Shown in pieces: positions 1 through 9,902 of a stretch of 64,000 bases of DNA. The notes under the pieces are model-generated. The model did no database searches and had not been told where the DNA came from. It worked only from the letters and a program-made list of their open reading frames with translations. How positions within the stretch are numbered: position 1 is the first letter of the stretch; each line of letters begins with the position of its first letter. The stretch lies in the NCBI GenBank assembly GCA_012960155.1, contig DUBU01000016.1, forward strand, positions 1-64,000, in the 5' to 3' direction. The translations under genes were made by a program, and so were the position numbers. The DNA comes from Micavibrio sp. (GTDB lineage: Bacteria; Pseudomonadota; Alphaproteobacteria; Micavibrionales; Micavibrionaceae).

Positions 1-62
1 TCGCGATCCGTGAAGGTGGCCGCACTGTTGGTGCCGGTGTTGTTGCGAAGATCATTGAGTAA
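1..62 (+). CDS. tuf: Elongation factor Tu, C-terminal end (partial)
   Basis: Only the last 19 codons are inside the window, read from base 3 to the TAA at 60–62. They encode the very conserved EF-Tu ending GGRTVGAGVVAKIIE. EF-Tu is the GTPase that delivers aminoacyl-tRNA to the ribosome. A tuf gene just upstream of rpsJ is the common arrangement in Proteobacteria, so this copy probably belongs to the str–S10 transcription unit. The gap to rpsJ is 26 bases, with no terminator. Confidence 0.93.
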   Translation, partial: AIREGGRTVGAGVVAKIIE

Positions 63-88
63 GTTCGAGAAAATAAAGGTTTAAGGCA

Positions 89-415
89 ATGGATACACAA
101 AGCATTAGAATTCGTCTGAAAGCATTTGATCACAGAGTTCTGGATCAATCGACAGCCGAGATTGTTGGCACAGCAAAGCGCACTGGCGCGTCTGTTCGTG
201 GGCCTATCCCATTGCCGACAAACATCAAGAAATTTACTGTCATCCGCTCACCACACATTGATAAAAAATCAATGGAGCAGTTCGAGATGCGTACACACAA
301 GCGTCTTCTGGATGTTGTACAACCAACACCACAGACAATTGATGCGCTGATGAAACTGGATCTGCCAGCTGGCGTGGATGTTGAAATTAAAATTATGGAT
401 CAGGCCGCCGCGTAA
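89..415 (+). CDS. rpsJ: 30S ribosomal protein S10
   Basis: This is a 108-residue S10, close to the usual length of about 103. It is a 30S head protein and, as NusE, also takes part in transcription antitermination. Recognisable family segments are [14 protein letters not shown] at the N-terminus, GPIPLPT near residue 40, and a central [11 protein letters not shown] motif. It is the first gene of the S10 block and lies 26 bases after tuf, so the two are probably co-transcribed. Confidence 0.97.
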   Translation: MDTQSIRIRLKAFDHRVLDQSTAEIVGTAKRTGASVRGPIPLPTNIKKFTVIRSPHIDKKSMEQFEMRTHKRLLDVVQPTPQTIDALMKLDLPAGVDVEIKIMDQAAA

Positions 416-482
416 GCACAGGACTGATTCCTATGTTGGCCGTAATGGTGCGGTCAACCTCTAGAAAAGGAAGTAAAAGAAA

Positions 483-1349
483 ATGAGAACTGGTGTTATT
501 GCAAAGAAAGAGGGCATGACCCGTATCTTTGACGAGGACGGCAAGCACGTTCCAGTCACTGTATTGCGGATCGATAACTGTCAAGTTGTGGCAGTGCGCT
601 CTGAAGAAAAAGACGGATACGTTGCTGTTCAGCTGGGTGCCGGTGCTGCGAAAACAAAACGCACATCTAAAGCACAGCGCGGCCACTTCGCTAAAGCGAA
701 AGTTGAGCCTAAGAAGAAGCTTGCGGAATTCCGTGTCGATTCTGACAAAATTTTGGAAGTCGGTGCAGAGCTGGGTGCAAACCACTTTGTAATTGGCCAG
801 TTTGTTGACGTTCAGTCTACATCCAAAGGTAAGGGGTTTGCCGGTGCGATGAAGCGTCACAACTTCGGTGGTATGCGCGCATCACACGGTGTGTCGATCT
901 CTCACCGTGCACACGGTTCAACAGGTCAGTGTCAAGAACCTGGTAAAGTGTTTAAAGGCAAGAAAATGGCCGGTCACATGGGTGATGCGACGACTACGAC
1001 GCAAAACCTGAAAGTGGTTGCGGTTGATCTGGAAGATAACCTGGTTCTGGTTAAAGGTGCTGTCCCTGGTGCGACAAGCGCATGGGTACTGATCTCTGAT
1101 GCGATCAAAAAAGCTCTGCCAGCCGATCTGCCTCTGCCAGCTGGTCTGCGCAGCGAGATTAAAGTTGAAGAAGCTGCTAACGACGAAGCGCCTGCTGAAG
1201 AAGCACAAGCTGAAGCACCAGCAGAAGAAGCAAAAACTGAAGCCGCAGCTCCTGCAGAAGAAGCTAAAACAGAAGAAGCTCCTAAAGAAGAAGCTAAAGC
1301 TGAAGACGCTCCTGCAGAAGAAGCAAATGATGAAAAGAAGGACGCGTAA
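483..1349 (+). CDS. rplC: 50S ribosomal protein L3 with long acidic C-terminal tail
   Basis: L3 organises the 3' domain of 23S rRNA near the peptidyl-transferase centre. The core is standard: [20 protein letters not shown] at the start and the [20 protein letters not shown] region around residues 140–160, which includes the Gln that PrmB methylates in other bacteria. The protein is 288 residues, against about 210 in most bacteria. From about residue 228 it continues as an Ala/Glu/Lys repeat tail of units such as AEEAK and APAEE, strongly acidic overall. An A-GGAAG ribosome binding site precedes the ATG. The stop lies 3 bases before rplD, so translation is probably coupled. Confidence 0.96.
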   Translation: MRTGVIAKKEGMTRIFDEDGKHVPVTVLRIDNCQVVAVRSEEKDGYVAVQLGAGAAKTKRTSKAQRGHFAKAKVEPKKKLAEFRVDSDKILEVGAELGANHFVIGQFVDVQSTSKGKGFAGAMKRHNFGGMRASHGVSISHRAHGSTGQCQEPGKVFKGKKMAGHMGDATTTTQNLKVVAVDLEDNLVLVKGAVPGATSAWVLISDAIKKALPADLPLPAGLRSEIKVEEAANDEAPAEEAQAEAPAEEAKTEAAAPAEEAKTEEAPKEEAKAEDAPAEEANDEKKDA

Positions 1350-1352
1350 GCC

Positions 1353-1976
1353 ATGAAACTTGCAGTCAAAACATTAGAAAATAAAGCCGCAGGCGATATT
1401 ACACTTGATGACTCCGTATTCGGCGTTGAAGTGAAACAGGATATTCTGCACCGCATGGTTAACTACCAGCTGGACAAACGTCGTGCCGGTACACACGCTG
1501 TGAAAACACGTAGTGACGTTGCGGGTCGTCAGAAGAAGCCATGGAAGCAAAAAGGTACAGGCCGCGCGCGTGCAGGTAACTTAAAGCGTAACATCGACCG
1601 CGGTGGTGGCGTTGTTCATGGTCCAGTAGTACGCAGCCACGCAACAAGCCTGCCGAAGAAAATTCGTGCATTGGCTCTGAAAATGGCTCTGTCAGCAAAA
1701 GCCAAAGAAGGTAAGCTGATCGTGATCGACGAAGCTAAAGCGAAAGACCACAAAACAAAAGCTATGGCTTCTGCTTTGGGTAAATTCGAAATGAAATCCG
1801 CTCTGATTGTTGGCGGTCAGGAAATCGACGTGAACTTTGCACGTGCGACAGCAAACATTCCGCTGATCGACGTTGTGCCAAGCATGGGTGCGAATGTGTA
1901 TGACATTCTGCGTCGTGACACGCTGGTTCTGACAAAAGACGCTGTTAACGATCTGACAGACAGACTGAAAGGTTAA
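1353..1976 (+). CDS. rplD: 50S ribosomal protein L4
   Basis: L4 lines the exit tunnel and, in E. coli, represses its own operon. At 207 residues the length is normal. The extended-loop region is recognisable: [19 protein letters not shown] near residues 60–80, then the VHGPVVRSH segment. It starts 3 bases after rplC and ends 5 bases before rplW. No L4-type attenuator upstream of rpsJ can be judged because the window begins inside tuf. Confidence 0.97.
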   Translation: MKLAVKTLENKAAGDITLDDSVFGVEVKQDILHRMVNYQLDKRRAGTHAVKTRSDVAGRQKKPWKQKGTGRARAGNLKRNIDRGGGVVHGPVVRSHATSLPKKIRALALKMALSAKAKEGKLIVIDEAKAKDHKTKAMASALGKFEMKSALIVGGQEIDVNFARATANIPLIDVVPSMGANVYDILRRDTLVLTKDAVNDLTDRLKG

Positions 1977-1981
1977 GAACG

Positions 1982-2296
1982 ATGGCTAAGGCAAAGAAAC
2001 AAGAAGTTCAGGCATGGATGTACGATATTATTCGTAATCCTGTTGTGACAGAAAAATCGACACTTGGTTCACAACACGGCCAAGTTACGTTTAACGTGCC
2101 TAAAACAGCAACAAAGCCGGAAATCAAAACGGCCGTTGAAACTCTTTTCGAAGTAAAAGTTAAGGGCGTAAACACACTGGTTGCTAAAGGTAAAACGAAG
2201 CGTTTCCGCGGTATTATCGGCAAACGTAACGATACTAAAAAGGCGATTGTTACACTGGAAGACGGCCAAACAATTGATGTTGGCACAGGCGTCTAA
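1982..2296 (+). CDS. rplW: 50S ribosomal protein L23
   Basis: L23 sits at the tunnel exit and is the docking site for trigger factor and SRP. At 104 residues it has the family segments [14 protein letters not shown] and [20 protein letters not shown]. It follows rplD by 5 bases and is followed by rplB after a 51-base gap containing a GGAGAAAGG-type ribosome binding site. Confidence 0.96.
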   Translation: MAKAKKQEVQAWMYDIIRNPVVTEKSTLGSQHGQVTFNVPKTATKPEIKTAVETLFEVKVKGVNTLVAKGKTKRFRGIIGKRNDTKKAIVTLEDGQTIDVGTGV

Positions 2297-2347
2297 GGAT
2301 TAACAAATTTAAGGTACTCCACCGATACTGGAGAAAGGTAAAAGAAA

Positions 2348-3172
2348 ATGGCATTGAAAAAATATAACCCAATGACACCCGGTACGCGCCAGTTGGTAAC
2401 AACTGATCGTAGCGAGCTTTACAAAGGTAAGCCTGTAAAAGCTCTGACCGAAGGTCTGAATAAAACTGGTGGCCGTAACAACAAAGGTCGTATTACAACA
2501 CGTCACATTGGTGGTGGTCACAAGCGCCGTTACCGTATGATTGACTGGAAGCGTACAAAATTCAACGCCCCGGCAACCGTAGAACGTATTGAATACGATC
2601 CTAACCGCACAGCGTTTATCGCTCTGATTAAGTACGAAGACGGTGAACTGGCATACATCTTGGCACCTCAGCGTTTGCAAGTTGGCGATCAAGTGATCTC
2701 CGGCGAGAAAACAGACGTTAAGCCAGGTAATGCGATGGTTCTGAAAAACATGCCTGTTGGTACAATCATCCACAACATCGAGATGAAGCCAGGTAAAGGC
2801 GCGCAGATCTGCCGCTCGGCCGGTACATATGCTCAGCTTGTTGGTCGTGACCAAGGCTACGCACAGATTAAACTGCCTTCTGGTGAACTGCGTTTGGTTC
2901 GTCAGGAATGTATGGCAACTGTTGGCGCGGTTTCAAACCCTGACAACATGAACACAAACAAAGGTAAAGCTGGTCGTAACCGCTGGCTGGGTCGTCGCCC
3001 GACTGTTCGTGGCGTGGTAATGAACCCGGTTGATCACCCACACGGTGGTGGTGAAGGTAAGACTTCAGGTGGTCGTCACCCGGTTACACCTTGGGGTAAG
3101 CCGACTAAAGGCTATAAGACACGTAAGAACAAAGCTACGGACAAGTACATTGTTCGTCGCCGTAAGAAGTAA
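2348..3172 (+). CDS. rplB: 50S ribosomal protein L2
   Basis: L2 is a primary 23S rRNA binding protein needed for subunit joining and peptidyl transfer. It is 274 residues, the standard length. It shows [20 protein letters not shown] near residue 45 and the conserved C-terminal [14 protein letters not shown], which contains the invariant histidine. The C-terminus is the usual Arg/Lys-rich tail. Confidence 0.97.
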   Translation: MALKKYNPMTPGTRQLVTTDRSELYKGKPVKALTEGLNKTGGRNNKGRITTRHIGGGHKRRYRMIDWKRTKFNAPATVERIEYDPNRTAFIALIKYEDGELAYILAPQRLQVGDQVISGEKTDVKPGNAMVLKNMPVGTIIHNIEMKPGKGAQICRSAGTYAQLVGRDQGYAQIKLPSGELRLVRQECMATVGAVSNPDNMNTNKGKAGRNRWLGRRPTVRGVVMNPVDHPHGGGEGKTSGGRHPVTPWGKPTKGYKTRKNKATDKYIVRRRKK

Positions 3173-3190
3173 TTAAGGAGTAGATGACCG

Positions 3191-3469
3191 ATGGCACGTA
3201 GTGTATGGAAAGGCCCGTTTGTTGATCGCCACCTTCTGAAGAAGGTAGAAGCGGTTCGCACAGGCGGCAAAAATGAAGTTATCAAAACATGGTCACGTCG
3301 CAGTACTATTCTGCCTCAGTTTGTTGGCCTGACTTTTGGTGTTCACAACGGTAAGAAATTTATTCCGGTATTGGTTTCCGACCAAATGATCGGTCACAAG
3401 CTTGGTGAATTTGCGCCAACTCGTACCTATCCTGGTCACGGTGCCGATAAGAAAGGTAAAAGAGGCTAA
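3191..3469 (+). CDS. rpsS: 30S ribosomal protein S19
   Basis: S19 is a 92-residue protein of the 30S head that contacts S13 and the A-site tRNA. It begins [18 protein letters not shown] and contains [13 protein letters not shown] and the family ending [17 protein letters not shown]. It lies 18 bases after rplB and ends 2 bases before rplV. Confidence 0.97.
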   Translation: MARSVWKGPFVDRHLLKKVEAVRTGGKNEVIKTWSRRSTILPQFVGLTFGVHNGKKFIPVLVSDQMIGHKLGEFAPTRTYPGHGADKKGKRG

Positions 3470-3471
3470 TT

Positions 3472-3846
3472 ATGGGACAGTCAGCTAACGAAAAAAGGGT
3501 TGAAGATAACGAAGCCAGAGCAATGGCGAAGTATCTGCGCACAAGCCCATACAAACTGAACTTGGTAGCGGAAATGATCCGTGGTCAGAAAGCTGAAAAA
3601 GCTTTGGTTGATCTGGAGTTTTCTAACAAGCGCATCGCACAGGACGTTCGTAAAGTTCTGCAAGCCGCTGTTGCCAACGCCGAAAATAATCACGGTCTGG
3701 ATGTTGACCGCCTGTATGTGTCAGAAGCACACGTAGGCAAAAGCATTCAGATGAAACGCTTCCGCGCCCGCGCTCGTGGCCGTGCAAGCCGTATCGTAAA
3801 ACAATTCAGCCGTTTGACTGTAGTAGTCAAAGAGCGCGAAGCGTAA
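3472..3846 (+). CDS. rplV: 50S ribosomal protein L22
   Basis: L22 reaches into the exit tunnel and lines its constriction together with L4. At 124 residues it is slightly longer than E. coli L22 because of an N-terminal lead of about 18 residues before [20 protein letters not shown]. The C-terminal [13 protein letters not shown] loop is the tunnel hairpin. The first ATG lies only 2 bases after the S19 stop, which supports this start over the internal ATG at the AMAKYL position. Confidence 0.95.
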   Translation: MGQSANEKRVEDNEARAMAKYLRTSPYKLNLVAEMIRGQKAEKALVDLEFSNKRIAQDVRKVLQAAVANAENNHGLDVDRLYVSEAHVGKSIQMKRFRARARGRASRIVKQFSRLTVVVKEREA

Positions 3847-3865
3847 GAAGGAGCATAGAAAGACT

Positions 3866-4552
3866 ATGGGACAGAAGGTAAACCCTATTGGAATGCGCGT
3901 TGGAATTAACCGGACTTGGGACTCCCGCTGGTTCTCCGACAAGAATTACGCAGAGAAGCTCGTACAGGATCTAAAACTGCGCGAATTCGTTAAAGATCGC
4001 CTGAAAATGGCTGGTATAAGCAAAGTGATCATCGAGCGTGCTGCTCAGAACACAACTGTGACTGTATATACAGCACGTCCTGGTGTGATCATCGGTAAAA
4101 AAGGCGCTGATATTGAGAAACTGCGTCGTAAGCTTTCAGAAAAAGCAGGCAACGACGTATCTCTGAACATCGTAGAAATTCGTAAGCCAGAGATGGATGC
4201 ACAGCTGGTTGCTGAAGGCGTATGTCAACAGCTTGAGCGTCGTGTATCTTTCCGTCGTGCCATGAAGCGTGCGGTTCAATCTTGCCTGCGCATGGGTGCT
4301 GAAGGTATTCGTATCGCAGTATCCGGTCGTTTGGGTGGTGCTGATATCGCGCGTACTGAATGGTACCGTGAAGGCCGCGTGCCACTACACACACTGCGTG
4401 CTGATCTGGACTACGGTTTTGCCGAAGCCCTGACAACATACGGTATCATTGGTGTTAAAGTTTGGATCTACAAAGGCGACATTATGGAGCACGATCCAAT
4501 GGCTCGCGATAAGAGAATCCAAGATAACCAAGGCGGGATGCCCCGTTCTTAA
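3866..4552 (+). CDS. rpsC: 30S ribosomal protein S3
   Basis: S3 forms part of the mRNA entry channel with helicase activity. It is 228 residues and starts [20 protein letters not shown]. The KH domain contains the [15 protein letters not shown] loop at about residues 73–88, and the C-terminal domain has [20 protein letters not shown]. It is followed by an unusually long, structured gap before rplP. Confidence 0.97.
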   Translation: MGQKVNPIGMRVGINRTWDSRWFSDKNYAEKLVQDLKLREFVKDRLKMAGISKVIIERAAQNTTVTVYTARPGVIIGKKGADIEKLRRKLSEKAGNDVSLNIVEIRKPEMDAQLVAEGVCQQLERRVSFRRAMKRAVQSCLRMGAEGIRIAVSGRLGGADIARTEWYREGRVPLHTLRADLDYGFAEALTTYGIIGVKVWIYKGDIMEHDPMARDKRIQDNQGGMPRS

Positions 4553-4762
4553 GGCCCTGAAACGGGCGCATTGAGCGGGTTTCCGCTCAATGCAATAAAA
4601 AGCTGGTAATGTCTGGCAAAATAGGTTAGAGTGCGCCGCCTTAGTAGTGACGGCAGAAGCTTGAACCATATGGAGACTGAAGTTAAAGAACTTTAAGTCC
4701 ATGTGTACGAATTTTTTTTGTGCGCGTTTTGGCGCGATAAACAAGACTGACGGAGATTAGGA
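4553..4762 (+). other. Structured 210-base spacer between rpsC and rplP
   Basis: In most bacteria rpsC and rplP are nearly contiguous, but here 210 bases separate them. A perfect 11-bp hairpin (GCATTGAGCGG at 4568–4578, loop GTTT, CCGCTCAATGC at 4583–4593) is followed by AATAAAAAG, not by a T-run, so it is not a standard intrinsic terminator. A second, longer imperfect dyad spans about 4668–4705: CATATGGA pairs with TCCATGTG, enclosing TTAAA-GAAC-TTTAA. A T8 run follows at about 4711. I see no convincing ORF. An RNA regulatory element or an RNA processing site are both possible. Confidence 0.55.
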
Positions 4763-5176
4763 ATGTTAAGTCCGAAGAGAACAAAATTTAGAAAGCAGCA
4801 TAAAGGCCGCATCCACGGTAACGCAAAAGGCGGTACAGCGCTTAACTTTGGCCAGTTTGGTCTGAAAGCATTGCAGCCAGAGCGTATTACAGCGCGCCAA
4901 ATCGAAGCGGCACGTCGTGCGATGACACGTCACATGAAAAGACAAGGTAAAGTATTTATTCGTATCTTCCCTGATGTTCCTGTAACAAAGAAGCCTCTGG
5001 AAGTTCGTCAAGGTAAAGGTAAAGGCTCTGTGGAATTTTGGGCCGCACGCGTAAAACCTGGTCGCATCCTGTTCGAAATCGACGGTGTGAACGAAAGTGT
5101 AGCACGCGAAGCATTGTCACTGGCTGCGGCCAAGTTGCCAATCCAAACAAAATTTATTGCCCGCGTTGGCAGCTAA
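4763..5176 (+). CDS. rplP: 50S ribosomal protein L16
   Basis: L16 is a late assembly protein near the A-site and the peptidyl-transferase centre. At 137 residues it has the standard start [16 protein letters not shown] and the [19 protein letters not shown] and [16 protein letters not shown] segments, the latter including the arginine region hydroxylated in some species. A GGAGATTAGGA ribosome binding site lies directly upstream. Confidence 0.97.
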   Translation: MLSPKRTKFRKQHKGRIHGNAKGGTALNFGQFGLKALQPERITARQIEAARRAMTRHMKRQGKVFIRIFPDVPVTKKPLEVRQGKGKGSVEFWAARVKPGRILFEIDGVNESVAREALSLAAAKLPIQTKFIARVGS

Positions 5177-5197
5177 GAAGTTTTAAGGAGTAGAGCC

Positions 5198-5455
5198 ATG
5201 AAGGCAGAAGAACTTAAAGGTAAAACAGAAGACGAGCTGAACAAGATGCTTTTGGATCTTAAGAAGCAGCAGTTCAACATGCGTTTTCAGTTGTCACAAG
5301 GGTCGACAGAGAACACAGCACTTATCCGTGCTAACCGTCGCGATATCGCCCGCGTGCAAACATTTTTGAGCCAAGTTAAAGCTGGTGCAGCAACTGCTGA
5401 CAAAGCTAAGAGTGCAAAGCCGAAAGCGGCTAAGAAAACTAAGAAAGCCGCTTAA
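5198..5455 (+). CDS. rpmC: 50S ribosomal protein L29 with basic tail
   Basis: L29 lies next to L23 at the tunnel exit. The core of about 62 residues (MKAEELKGKTEDELNKMLLD, then TALIRANRRDIARVQT) is standard. After that the protein runs on for about 22 residues of Ala/Lys repeats (KSAKPKAAKKTKKAA). The total is 85 residues against about 63–68 in most families. The tail resembles those on S17, L15 and L30 in the same operon. Confidence 0.95.
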   Translation: MKAEELKGKTEDELNKMLLDLKKQQFNMRFQLSQGSTENTALIRANRRDIARVQTFLSQVKAGAATADKAKSAKPKAAKKTKKAA

Positions 5456-5486
5456 GGTAAGCAGAAGGATATAGGAGTTATAAAAC

Positions 5487-5885
5487 ATGCCACGTCGTAT
5501 TCTGGAAGGTAATGTTGTTAGCGATAAAATGGACAAGACAGTAACTGTTCTTGTTGAGCGTCGCTTCAAACACCCCATGTATGGTAAATACGTTAAGCGT
5601 ACTGATAAGTTCGCTGCACACGATGAGAACAATGCATTTGCAACTGGCGATCGCGTTCAGATTCAGGAATGCCGTCCGATTTCAAAGCGTAAATCATGGA
5701 CAGTCATTACTCCGGTATCTGAAGGCACAGGCAAGCCTGCTGCTAAAGCTGCTCCTGCTAAAGAAGAAGCCAAAAAAGAGGCTCCTGCTAAAGCGGAAGT
5801 AAAAAAGGAAGAAGCTAAGAAAGCAGCTCCTAAAAAAGAAACTGCTAAGAAAGCAACATCCAAGAAGAAGGATGAAGACAAATGA
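5487..5885 (+). CDS. rpsQ: 30S ribosomal protein S17 with long Ala/Lys/Glu tail
   Basis: S17 is a primary 16S rRNA binding OB-fold protein. The core, residues 1–78, has [32 protein letters not shown] and the RPISKRKSW signature. It is followed by about 53 residues of low-complexity Ala/Lys/Glu/Pro sequence, making 132 residues against about 80–87 usually. Its last codons overlap rplN by 4 bases (ATGA), so the tail is translated in frame with a real downstream start and is not a frameshift artefact. Confidence 0.95.
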   Translation: MPRRILEGNVVSDKMDKTVTVLVERRFKHPMYGKYVKRTDKFAAHDENNAFATGDRVQIQECRPISKRKSWTVITPVSEGTGKPAAKAAPAKEEAKKEAPAKAEVKKEEAKKAAPKKETAKKATSKKKDEDK

Positions 5886-6250
5886 TCCAGGTAGAAACAA
5901 AAATGGAAGTCGCTGATAACAGCGGCGCTCGTCAAGTTCAATGTATTAAAGTACTCGGTGGTTCACACCGTCGTTACGCCCGCATTGGTGACGTTGTTGT
6001 TGTATCTGTTAAGGAAGCTATTCCACGCGGTCGCGTTAAAAAAGGTGACGTTATGCAGGCAGTTGTTGTCCGCACAGCAAAACCTTTGATGCGTGATGAT
6101 GGCACAGCCATCCGTTTTGACCGCAACGCTTGTGTTCTGTTGAACAAACAGAAAGAGCCGATTGGTACACGTATCTTTGGCCCAGTTACTCGTGAACTGC
6201 GTCGTAAGAACTTTATGAAGATTATTTCTCTAGCGCCGGAGGTTTTATAA
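5882..6250 (+). CDS. rplN: 50S ribosomal protein L14
   Basis: L14 is a 122-residue protein at the subunit interface, contacting L19 and 16S rRNA. It begins [20 protein letters not shown] and has the conserved [20 protein letters not shown] and [20 protein letters not shown] segments. It overlaps rpsQ by 4 bases and rplX by 1 base (TAATG), implying tight translational coupling. Confidence 0.98.
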   Translation: MIQVETKMEVADNSGARQVQCIKVLGGSHRRYARIGDVVVVSVKEAIPRGRVKKGDVMQAVVVRTAKPLMRDDGTAIRFDRNACVLLNKQKEPIGTRIFGPVTRELRRKNFMKIISLAPEVL

Positions 6251-6576
6251 TGGCCAAAGCGAAGTTGAAAATTAAAAAGGGCGATGAAGTCGTTATCCTG
6301 ACAGGTAAAGACAAAGGCTCTAAAGGTGAAGTGCTGAAGGTTCTTCCTGAAGAGCGCCGTGTGATTGTACAAGGCGTAAACGTAGTGAAGAAACACCGCA
6401 AGCCAACACAGTTGAACCCACAAGGCGGCATCGAGACTATCGAAAAGTCGATTGATGTGTCTAACGTAGCACTGGTAGATCCTAAAGAAGGTAAAGCCAC
6501 ACGCGTTGGGTTTAAAGTCCTGAAAGATGGCAAAAAAGTCCGCGTTGCGAAGCGCTCCGGTGAAACAGTAGAATAA
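6250..6576 (+). CDS. rplX: 50S ribosomal protein L24
   Basis: L24 is an assembly initiator that binds the 5' end of 23S rRNA. At 108 residues it has the KOW motif [20 protein letters not shown] near residues 14–33 and [15 protein letters not shown] after it. It starts within the rplN stop codon (TAATG). Confidence 0.97.
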   Translation: MAKAKLKIKKGDEVVILTGKDKGSKGEVLKVLPEERRVIVQGVNVVKKHRKPTQLNPQGGIETIEKSIDVSNVALVDPKEGKATRVGFKVLKDGKKVRVAKRSGETVE

Positions 6577-6590
6577 CGTGAAGGTGAGAT

Positions 6591-7133
6591 ATGCAACCGC
6601 GTTTTAAAGAAAGATACGAAAAGGAAATCGTTGGTAAAATGACCGAGAAATTCGGTTACAAAAACCAATTTGCAGTTCCTAAACTGGACAAGATCGTGAT
6701 CAACATGGGTGTTGGTGAAGCGACAGCTAACCGTGGTTTTATCGACGGTGCTGTTAACGACATGACATTGATCGCAGGTCAGAAGCCAGTAGTAACAAAA
6801 GCTCGTAAGTCTAACGCATCATTTAAAGTGCGTGACGGTATGGCTGTCGGTGTGAAGGTAACACTGCGTCGCGAGCGTATGTATGAATTCCTGGACCGTC
6901 TGGTAACAATTGCTATGCCACGTATCCGCGACTTCCGCGGTATCAACGGCAAGAGCTTTGACGGTCGTGGTAACTATGCCATGGGTATCACAGAACACAT
7001 CGTGTTCCCTGAAATCGACTACGATAAAGTTGATAAGATCCGTGGTATGGACATCATCATTTGTACAACGGCGAAAACCGATGAAGAAGCAAAAGAGCTT
7101 CTGCGTGGTTTCGACATGCCGTTCAAGAATTAA
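6591..7133 (+). CDS. rplE: 50S ribosomal protein L5
   Basis: L5 binds 5S rRNA and contacts the P-site tRNA. It is 180 residues. Family segments are [16 protein letters not shown] near residue 28, [16 protein letters not shown], and the C-terminal [20 protein letters not shown]. It is followed by rpsN after 28 bases. Confidence 0.97.
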   Translation: MQPRFKERYEKEIVGKMTEKFGYKNQFAVPKLDKIVINMGVGEATANRGFIDGAVNDMTLIAGQKPVVTKARKSNASFKVRDGMAVGVKVTLRRERMYEFLDRLVTIAMPRIRDFRGINGKSFDGRGNYAMGITEHIVFPEIDYDKVDKIRGMDIIICTTAKTDEEAKELLRGFDMPFKN

Positions 7134-7161
7134 TAGCGCATAAGAAAGAGGAACACATAGT

Positions 7162-7467
7162 ATGGCCAAAGCTAGCGCAGTAGAAAGAGACCTGAAACGT
7201 CGTCGTCTGGCAAAAAAATATGCCGGTAAGCGTGCGAAGTTAAAAGCAGTCATTAAAAGCAAAGACGTATCAATGGAAGAGCGCTTCCAAGCAGTTCTGG
7301 AGCTTTCTGAGCTTCCTAAGAACTCTGCGAAAGAACGCATCCGCAACCGTTGTGCCCTGACAGGCCGTCCACGTGCTAACTACCGCAAGTTTAATCTGTG
7401 CCGTGTGGCATTGCGTGATCTGGCTTCCAAAGGCGAACTGCCTGGCGTAACGAAGTCCAGCTGGTAA
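7162..7467 (+). CDS. rpsN: 30S ribosomal protein S14 (zinc-free type)
   Basis: S14 is a 30S head protein. At 101 residues it is the long, zinc-independent form: the C-terminal section reads [20 protein letters not shown] with no CxxC pairs. The basic N-terminal helix ([20 protein letters not shown]) is typical. The next gene, rpsH, follows after a 77-base spacer. Confidence 0.97.
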   Translation: MAKASAVERDLKRRRLAKKYAGKRAKLKAVIKSKDVSMEERFQAVLELSELPKNSAKERIRNRCALTGRPRANYRKFNLCRVALRDLASKGELPGVTKSSW

Positions 7468-7544
7468 TTAAGGTTTTAACATCCGGTTTCTAACATTAGT
7501 AAAAGAGCCGGCTTTGTAAGGAAAGAAGAAGAGGATATCGCAAG

Positions 7545-7943
7545 ATGACAATGAGTGATCCCCTTGGTGATATGTTGACCCGCATCCGTAACGGTTTGCG
7601 TGCAGGTAAGAAAACAATCCGTGTACCGGCATCTAAGCACAAAGTTTCTGTGCTGGACGCAATGGTTCGTGGTGGGTACATCCGTGGCTACAACATGGTT
7701 GACCTGGGCAACAATAAAAAAGATATCGAAATTGAAGCCAAATACGATGAAGGCATGCCTGTGATCCGTGAGATCAAGCGCGTATCTAAGCCAGGTCGTC
7801 GTGTTTATCACTCTTCAAACGATTTGCCGCGTTTCCACAGCGGTCTGGGCATGACAATCGTCTCAACACCACGCGGTGTTCTGGCTGATCACGAAGCCCG
7901 TGAGCAAAATGTAGGTGGCGAAGTTATCTGCCAGATATTCTAA
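7545..7943 (+). CDS. rpsH: 30S ribosomal protein S8
   Basis: S8 is a primary 16S rRNA binder and, in E. coli, the translational repressor of the spc operon. It is 132 residues. The start MTMSDPLGDMLTRIRNG has two in-frame ATGs (7545 and 7551). The first fits the GAAGAAGAGG ribosome binding site better. The C-terminal STPRGVLADHEAREQNVGGE is conserved. Confidence 0.97.
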   Translation: MTMSDPLGDMLTRIRNGLRAGKKTIRVPASKHKVSVLDAMVRGGYIRGYNMVDLGNNKKDIEIEAKYDEGMPVIREIKRVSKPGRRVYHSSNDLPRFHSGLGMTIVSTPRGVLADHEAREQNVGGEVICQIF

Positions 7944-7979
7944 TCAGATAACAGCCGACGATAAAAAAGGATTTGAACG

Positions 7980-8528
7980 ATGTCACGTTTAGCAAGAAAC
8001 CCGATTGCCCTTCCTAACGGCGTAACAGTCGAAGTAAGTGGTCAAGACGTTAAGGTTAAAGGCAGCAAAGGCGAAATGGCCTACCGCATCCACGACGAAG
8101 TAAGTGTCGCTCTGGAAGACGGTGATGATGGTGCCAAGCAGGTTCGTGTTAACCCACGCTCTAATAGCCGTACAGCACGTGCGCTTTGGGGCACAATGTG
8201 GGCACAAATTCGCAACCGCGTAGTAGGCGTAAGCGAAGGTTACTCTAAAAACCTTGAGATTCAGGGTGTTGGTCTTCGTGCCAACATGCAGGGTAGTAAA
8301 CTGGTAATGCAGCTGGGCTTCAGCCACGATGTGGAATATGAAGTACCTAAAGGCGTAACAGTAGAAGTTGAAAAGCAAACAGCAATCAAAGTCAGCGGTA
8401 TCGATAAGGACCTGGTTGGCGCGGTTGCCGCTAAGATCAAATCATTCAAGCCACCAGAGCCTTACAAAGGTAAAGGTATTCGTTACACAGGCGAATTCGT
8501 TCTGCGTAAAGAAGGTAAGAAGAAGTAA
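7980..8528 (+). CDS. rplF: 50S ribosomal protein L6
   Basis: L6 binds 23S rRNA near the sarcin–ricin loop. It is 182 residues with two tandem related α/β domains. The second contains GVTVEVEKQTAIKVSGIDKD and the signature PPEPYKGKGIRYTGEFVLRK near the C-terminus. It is followed by rplR after 41 bases. Confidence 0.97.
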   Translation: MSRLARNPIALPNGVTVEVSGQDVKVKGSKGEMAYRIHDEVSVALEDGDDGAKQVRVNPRSNSRTARALWGTMWAQIRNRVVGVSEGYSKNLEIQGVGLRANMQGSKLVMQLGFSHDVEYEVPKGVTVEVEKQTAIKVSGIDKDLVGAVAAKIKSFKPPEPYKGKGIRYTGEFVLRKEGKKK

Positions 8529-8569
8529 TAGGTAAATAACTAGGCTTACAATTAGTAAGGGTTAAGACA

Positions 8570-8947
8570 ATGACAGTTAAACTAACAGGCCAACAACGCC
8601 GCAGCTACCGTACACGCAACAAATTGCGTCAGGTAAACATTCTGAGAAACGCGACTCGTGATACTCGTCCGCGTCTTTCAGTACACCGCACAGGCCAGCA
8701 CATCTACGCTCAAATCATCGATGATGTTAAAGGCGTAACGCTTGCAGCGGCTTCTACTCTGGATAAAGAGCTGAAGTTGAAAAAAGGCAGCGACGTAGAC
8801 GCAGCGTCTAAAGTTGGCAAGCTGGTAGCAGAACGTGCTAAAAAAGCCGGTGTTGAAAAAGTTCAATTTGACCGTGGAAGCTTCGTGTACCATGGCCGCG
8901 TGAAAGCGCTGGCTGAAGGTGCTCGCGAAGGCGGCTTGGAATTCTAA
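8570..8947 (+). CDS. rplR: 50S ribosomal protein L18
   Basis: L18 is a 5S rRNA binding protein. It is 125 residues, with a basic N-terminal arm ([14 protein letters not shown]), [20 protein letters not shown], and the C-terminal [26 protein letters not shown], all typical for the family. Confidence 0.97.
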   Translation: MTVKLTGQQRRSYRTRNKLRQVNILRNATRDTRPRLSVHRTGQHIYAQIIDDVKGVTLAAASTLDKELKLKKGSDVDAASKVGKLVAERAKKAGVEKVQFDRGSFVYHGRVKALAEGAREGGLEF

Positions 8948-8968
8948 GAGAAGAAGGATTTAGTTATA

Positions 8969-9547
8969 ATGGCAAGAGCAGCAGAACAACAGCGTGATCG
9001 TGAAGAACCAGAACTGGTTGAGCGCCTTGTAAGCATCAACCGTGTAGCCAAAACAGTTAAAGGTGGCCGTCGTATGGCATTTGCCGCTTTGATGGTTGTT
9101 GGTGATGGTCGCGGTCGTGTTGGTTTCGGTACAGGTAAGGCCCGTGAGGTTCCTGAAGCAATCCGCAAAGCAACAGACGACGCGAAACGCAACATGATCC
9201 GTGTACCACTGCGCGAAGCACGTACACTGCACCACGATGTTAAAGGTCACCACGGCGCAGGCCGTGTGATTCTTCGCTCTGCACCACAAGGTACTGGTAT
9301 TATTGCTGGTGGTCCTCTTCGTGCAGTATTCGAAGCTCTGGGCATTCAGGACATCGTTGGTAAAGCGATTGGTTCAAACAACCCGCACAGCATGATCAAT
9401 GCAACATTTGCGGCCTTGAAAGAAGTACAAAGCCCCCGTCAGGTGGCTGCCCGTCGCGGCATCAAAGTGAGTGAGATCGTAGCAAACCGTGAGGCTGCTC
9501 GTTCACAAGCTGAAATTGTTGCGTCTCAGGAAGAAGACGAGGAGTAA
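8969..9547 (+). CDS. rpsE: 30S ribosomal protein S5
   Basis: S5 forms part of the mRNA entry channel and affects decoding accuracy. It is 192 residues. The double-stranded RNA binding domain begins [20 protein letters not shown], followed by [20 protein letters not shown]-type sequence (here [16 protein letters not shown]), and then the C-terminal domain with [19 protein letters not shown] short acidic end (QEEDEE) is present. Confidence 0.97.
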   Translation: MARAAEQQRDREEPELVERLVSINRVAKTVKGGRRMAFAALMVVGDGRGRVGFGTGKAREVPEAIRKATDDAKRNMIRVPLREARTLHHDVKGHHGAGRVILRSAPQGTGIIAGGPLRAVFEALGIQDIVGKAIGSNNPHSMINATFAALKEVQSPRQVAARRGIKVSEIVANREAARSQAEIVASQEEDEE

Positions 9548-9553
9548 GGAATA

Positions 9554-9868
9554 ATGGCTGACGAAAAAGAAACAAAAAAAGCACCGGCAAAAAAGCCAGC
9601 TGCTAAGAAGACAGAAACTAAAGCTGCTCCTAAAAAGGAAACAGCTGCCAAGAAAGCTCCTGCTAAGAAAAAAGCAGCACCTTCAGGCAAGACTGTCACA
9701 GTAACACAGATCGGTAGCCCGATCGGTCGTCAGGCTTACCAGCGTGCAACGCTGATCGGTCTGGGTCTGAATAAAATGCACCGCACAAGCACTCTGGAAG
9801 ATACTCCTTCTGTGCGCGGCATGATTGAAAAAGTAAAGCACCTGGTACGCGTTGAAGACGCTGCCTAA
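9554..9868 (+). CDS. rpmD: 50S ribosomal protein L30 with basic N-terminal extension
   Basis: The L30 core of about 59 residues begins near residue 46 ([20 protein letters not shown]) and ends normally with [16 protein letters not shown]. Ahead of it lies about 45 residues of Lys/Ala/Pro repeats (units such as KKAPAKK and APKKE), giving 104 residues against about 60. The ATG at 9554 has an AAGGAATA ribosome binding site just after the rpsE stop. No alternative start with a good site exists near the core, so the extension is probably translated. Confidence 0.92.
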   Translation: MADEKETKKAPAKKPAAKKTETKAAPKKETAAKKAPAKKKAAPSGKTVTVTQIGSPIGRQAYQRATLIGLGLNKMHRTSTLEDTPSVRGMIEKVKHLVRVEDAA

Positions 9869-9902
9869 GCTAAATACATCTTTGTAATAAAGGATAAAGA
9901 TT

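Noticed and set aside
4568-4593. Intrinsic terminator after rpsC
   Set aside because: The stem is strong, but it is followed by AATAAAAAGC rather than a T-run, so it was listed only as a structured spacer.
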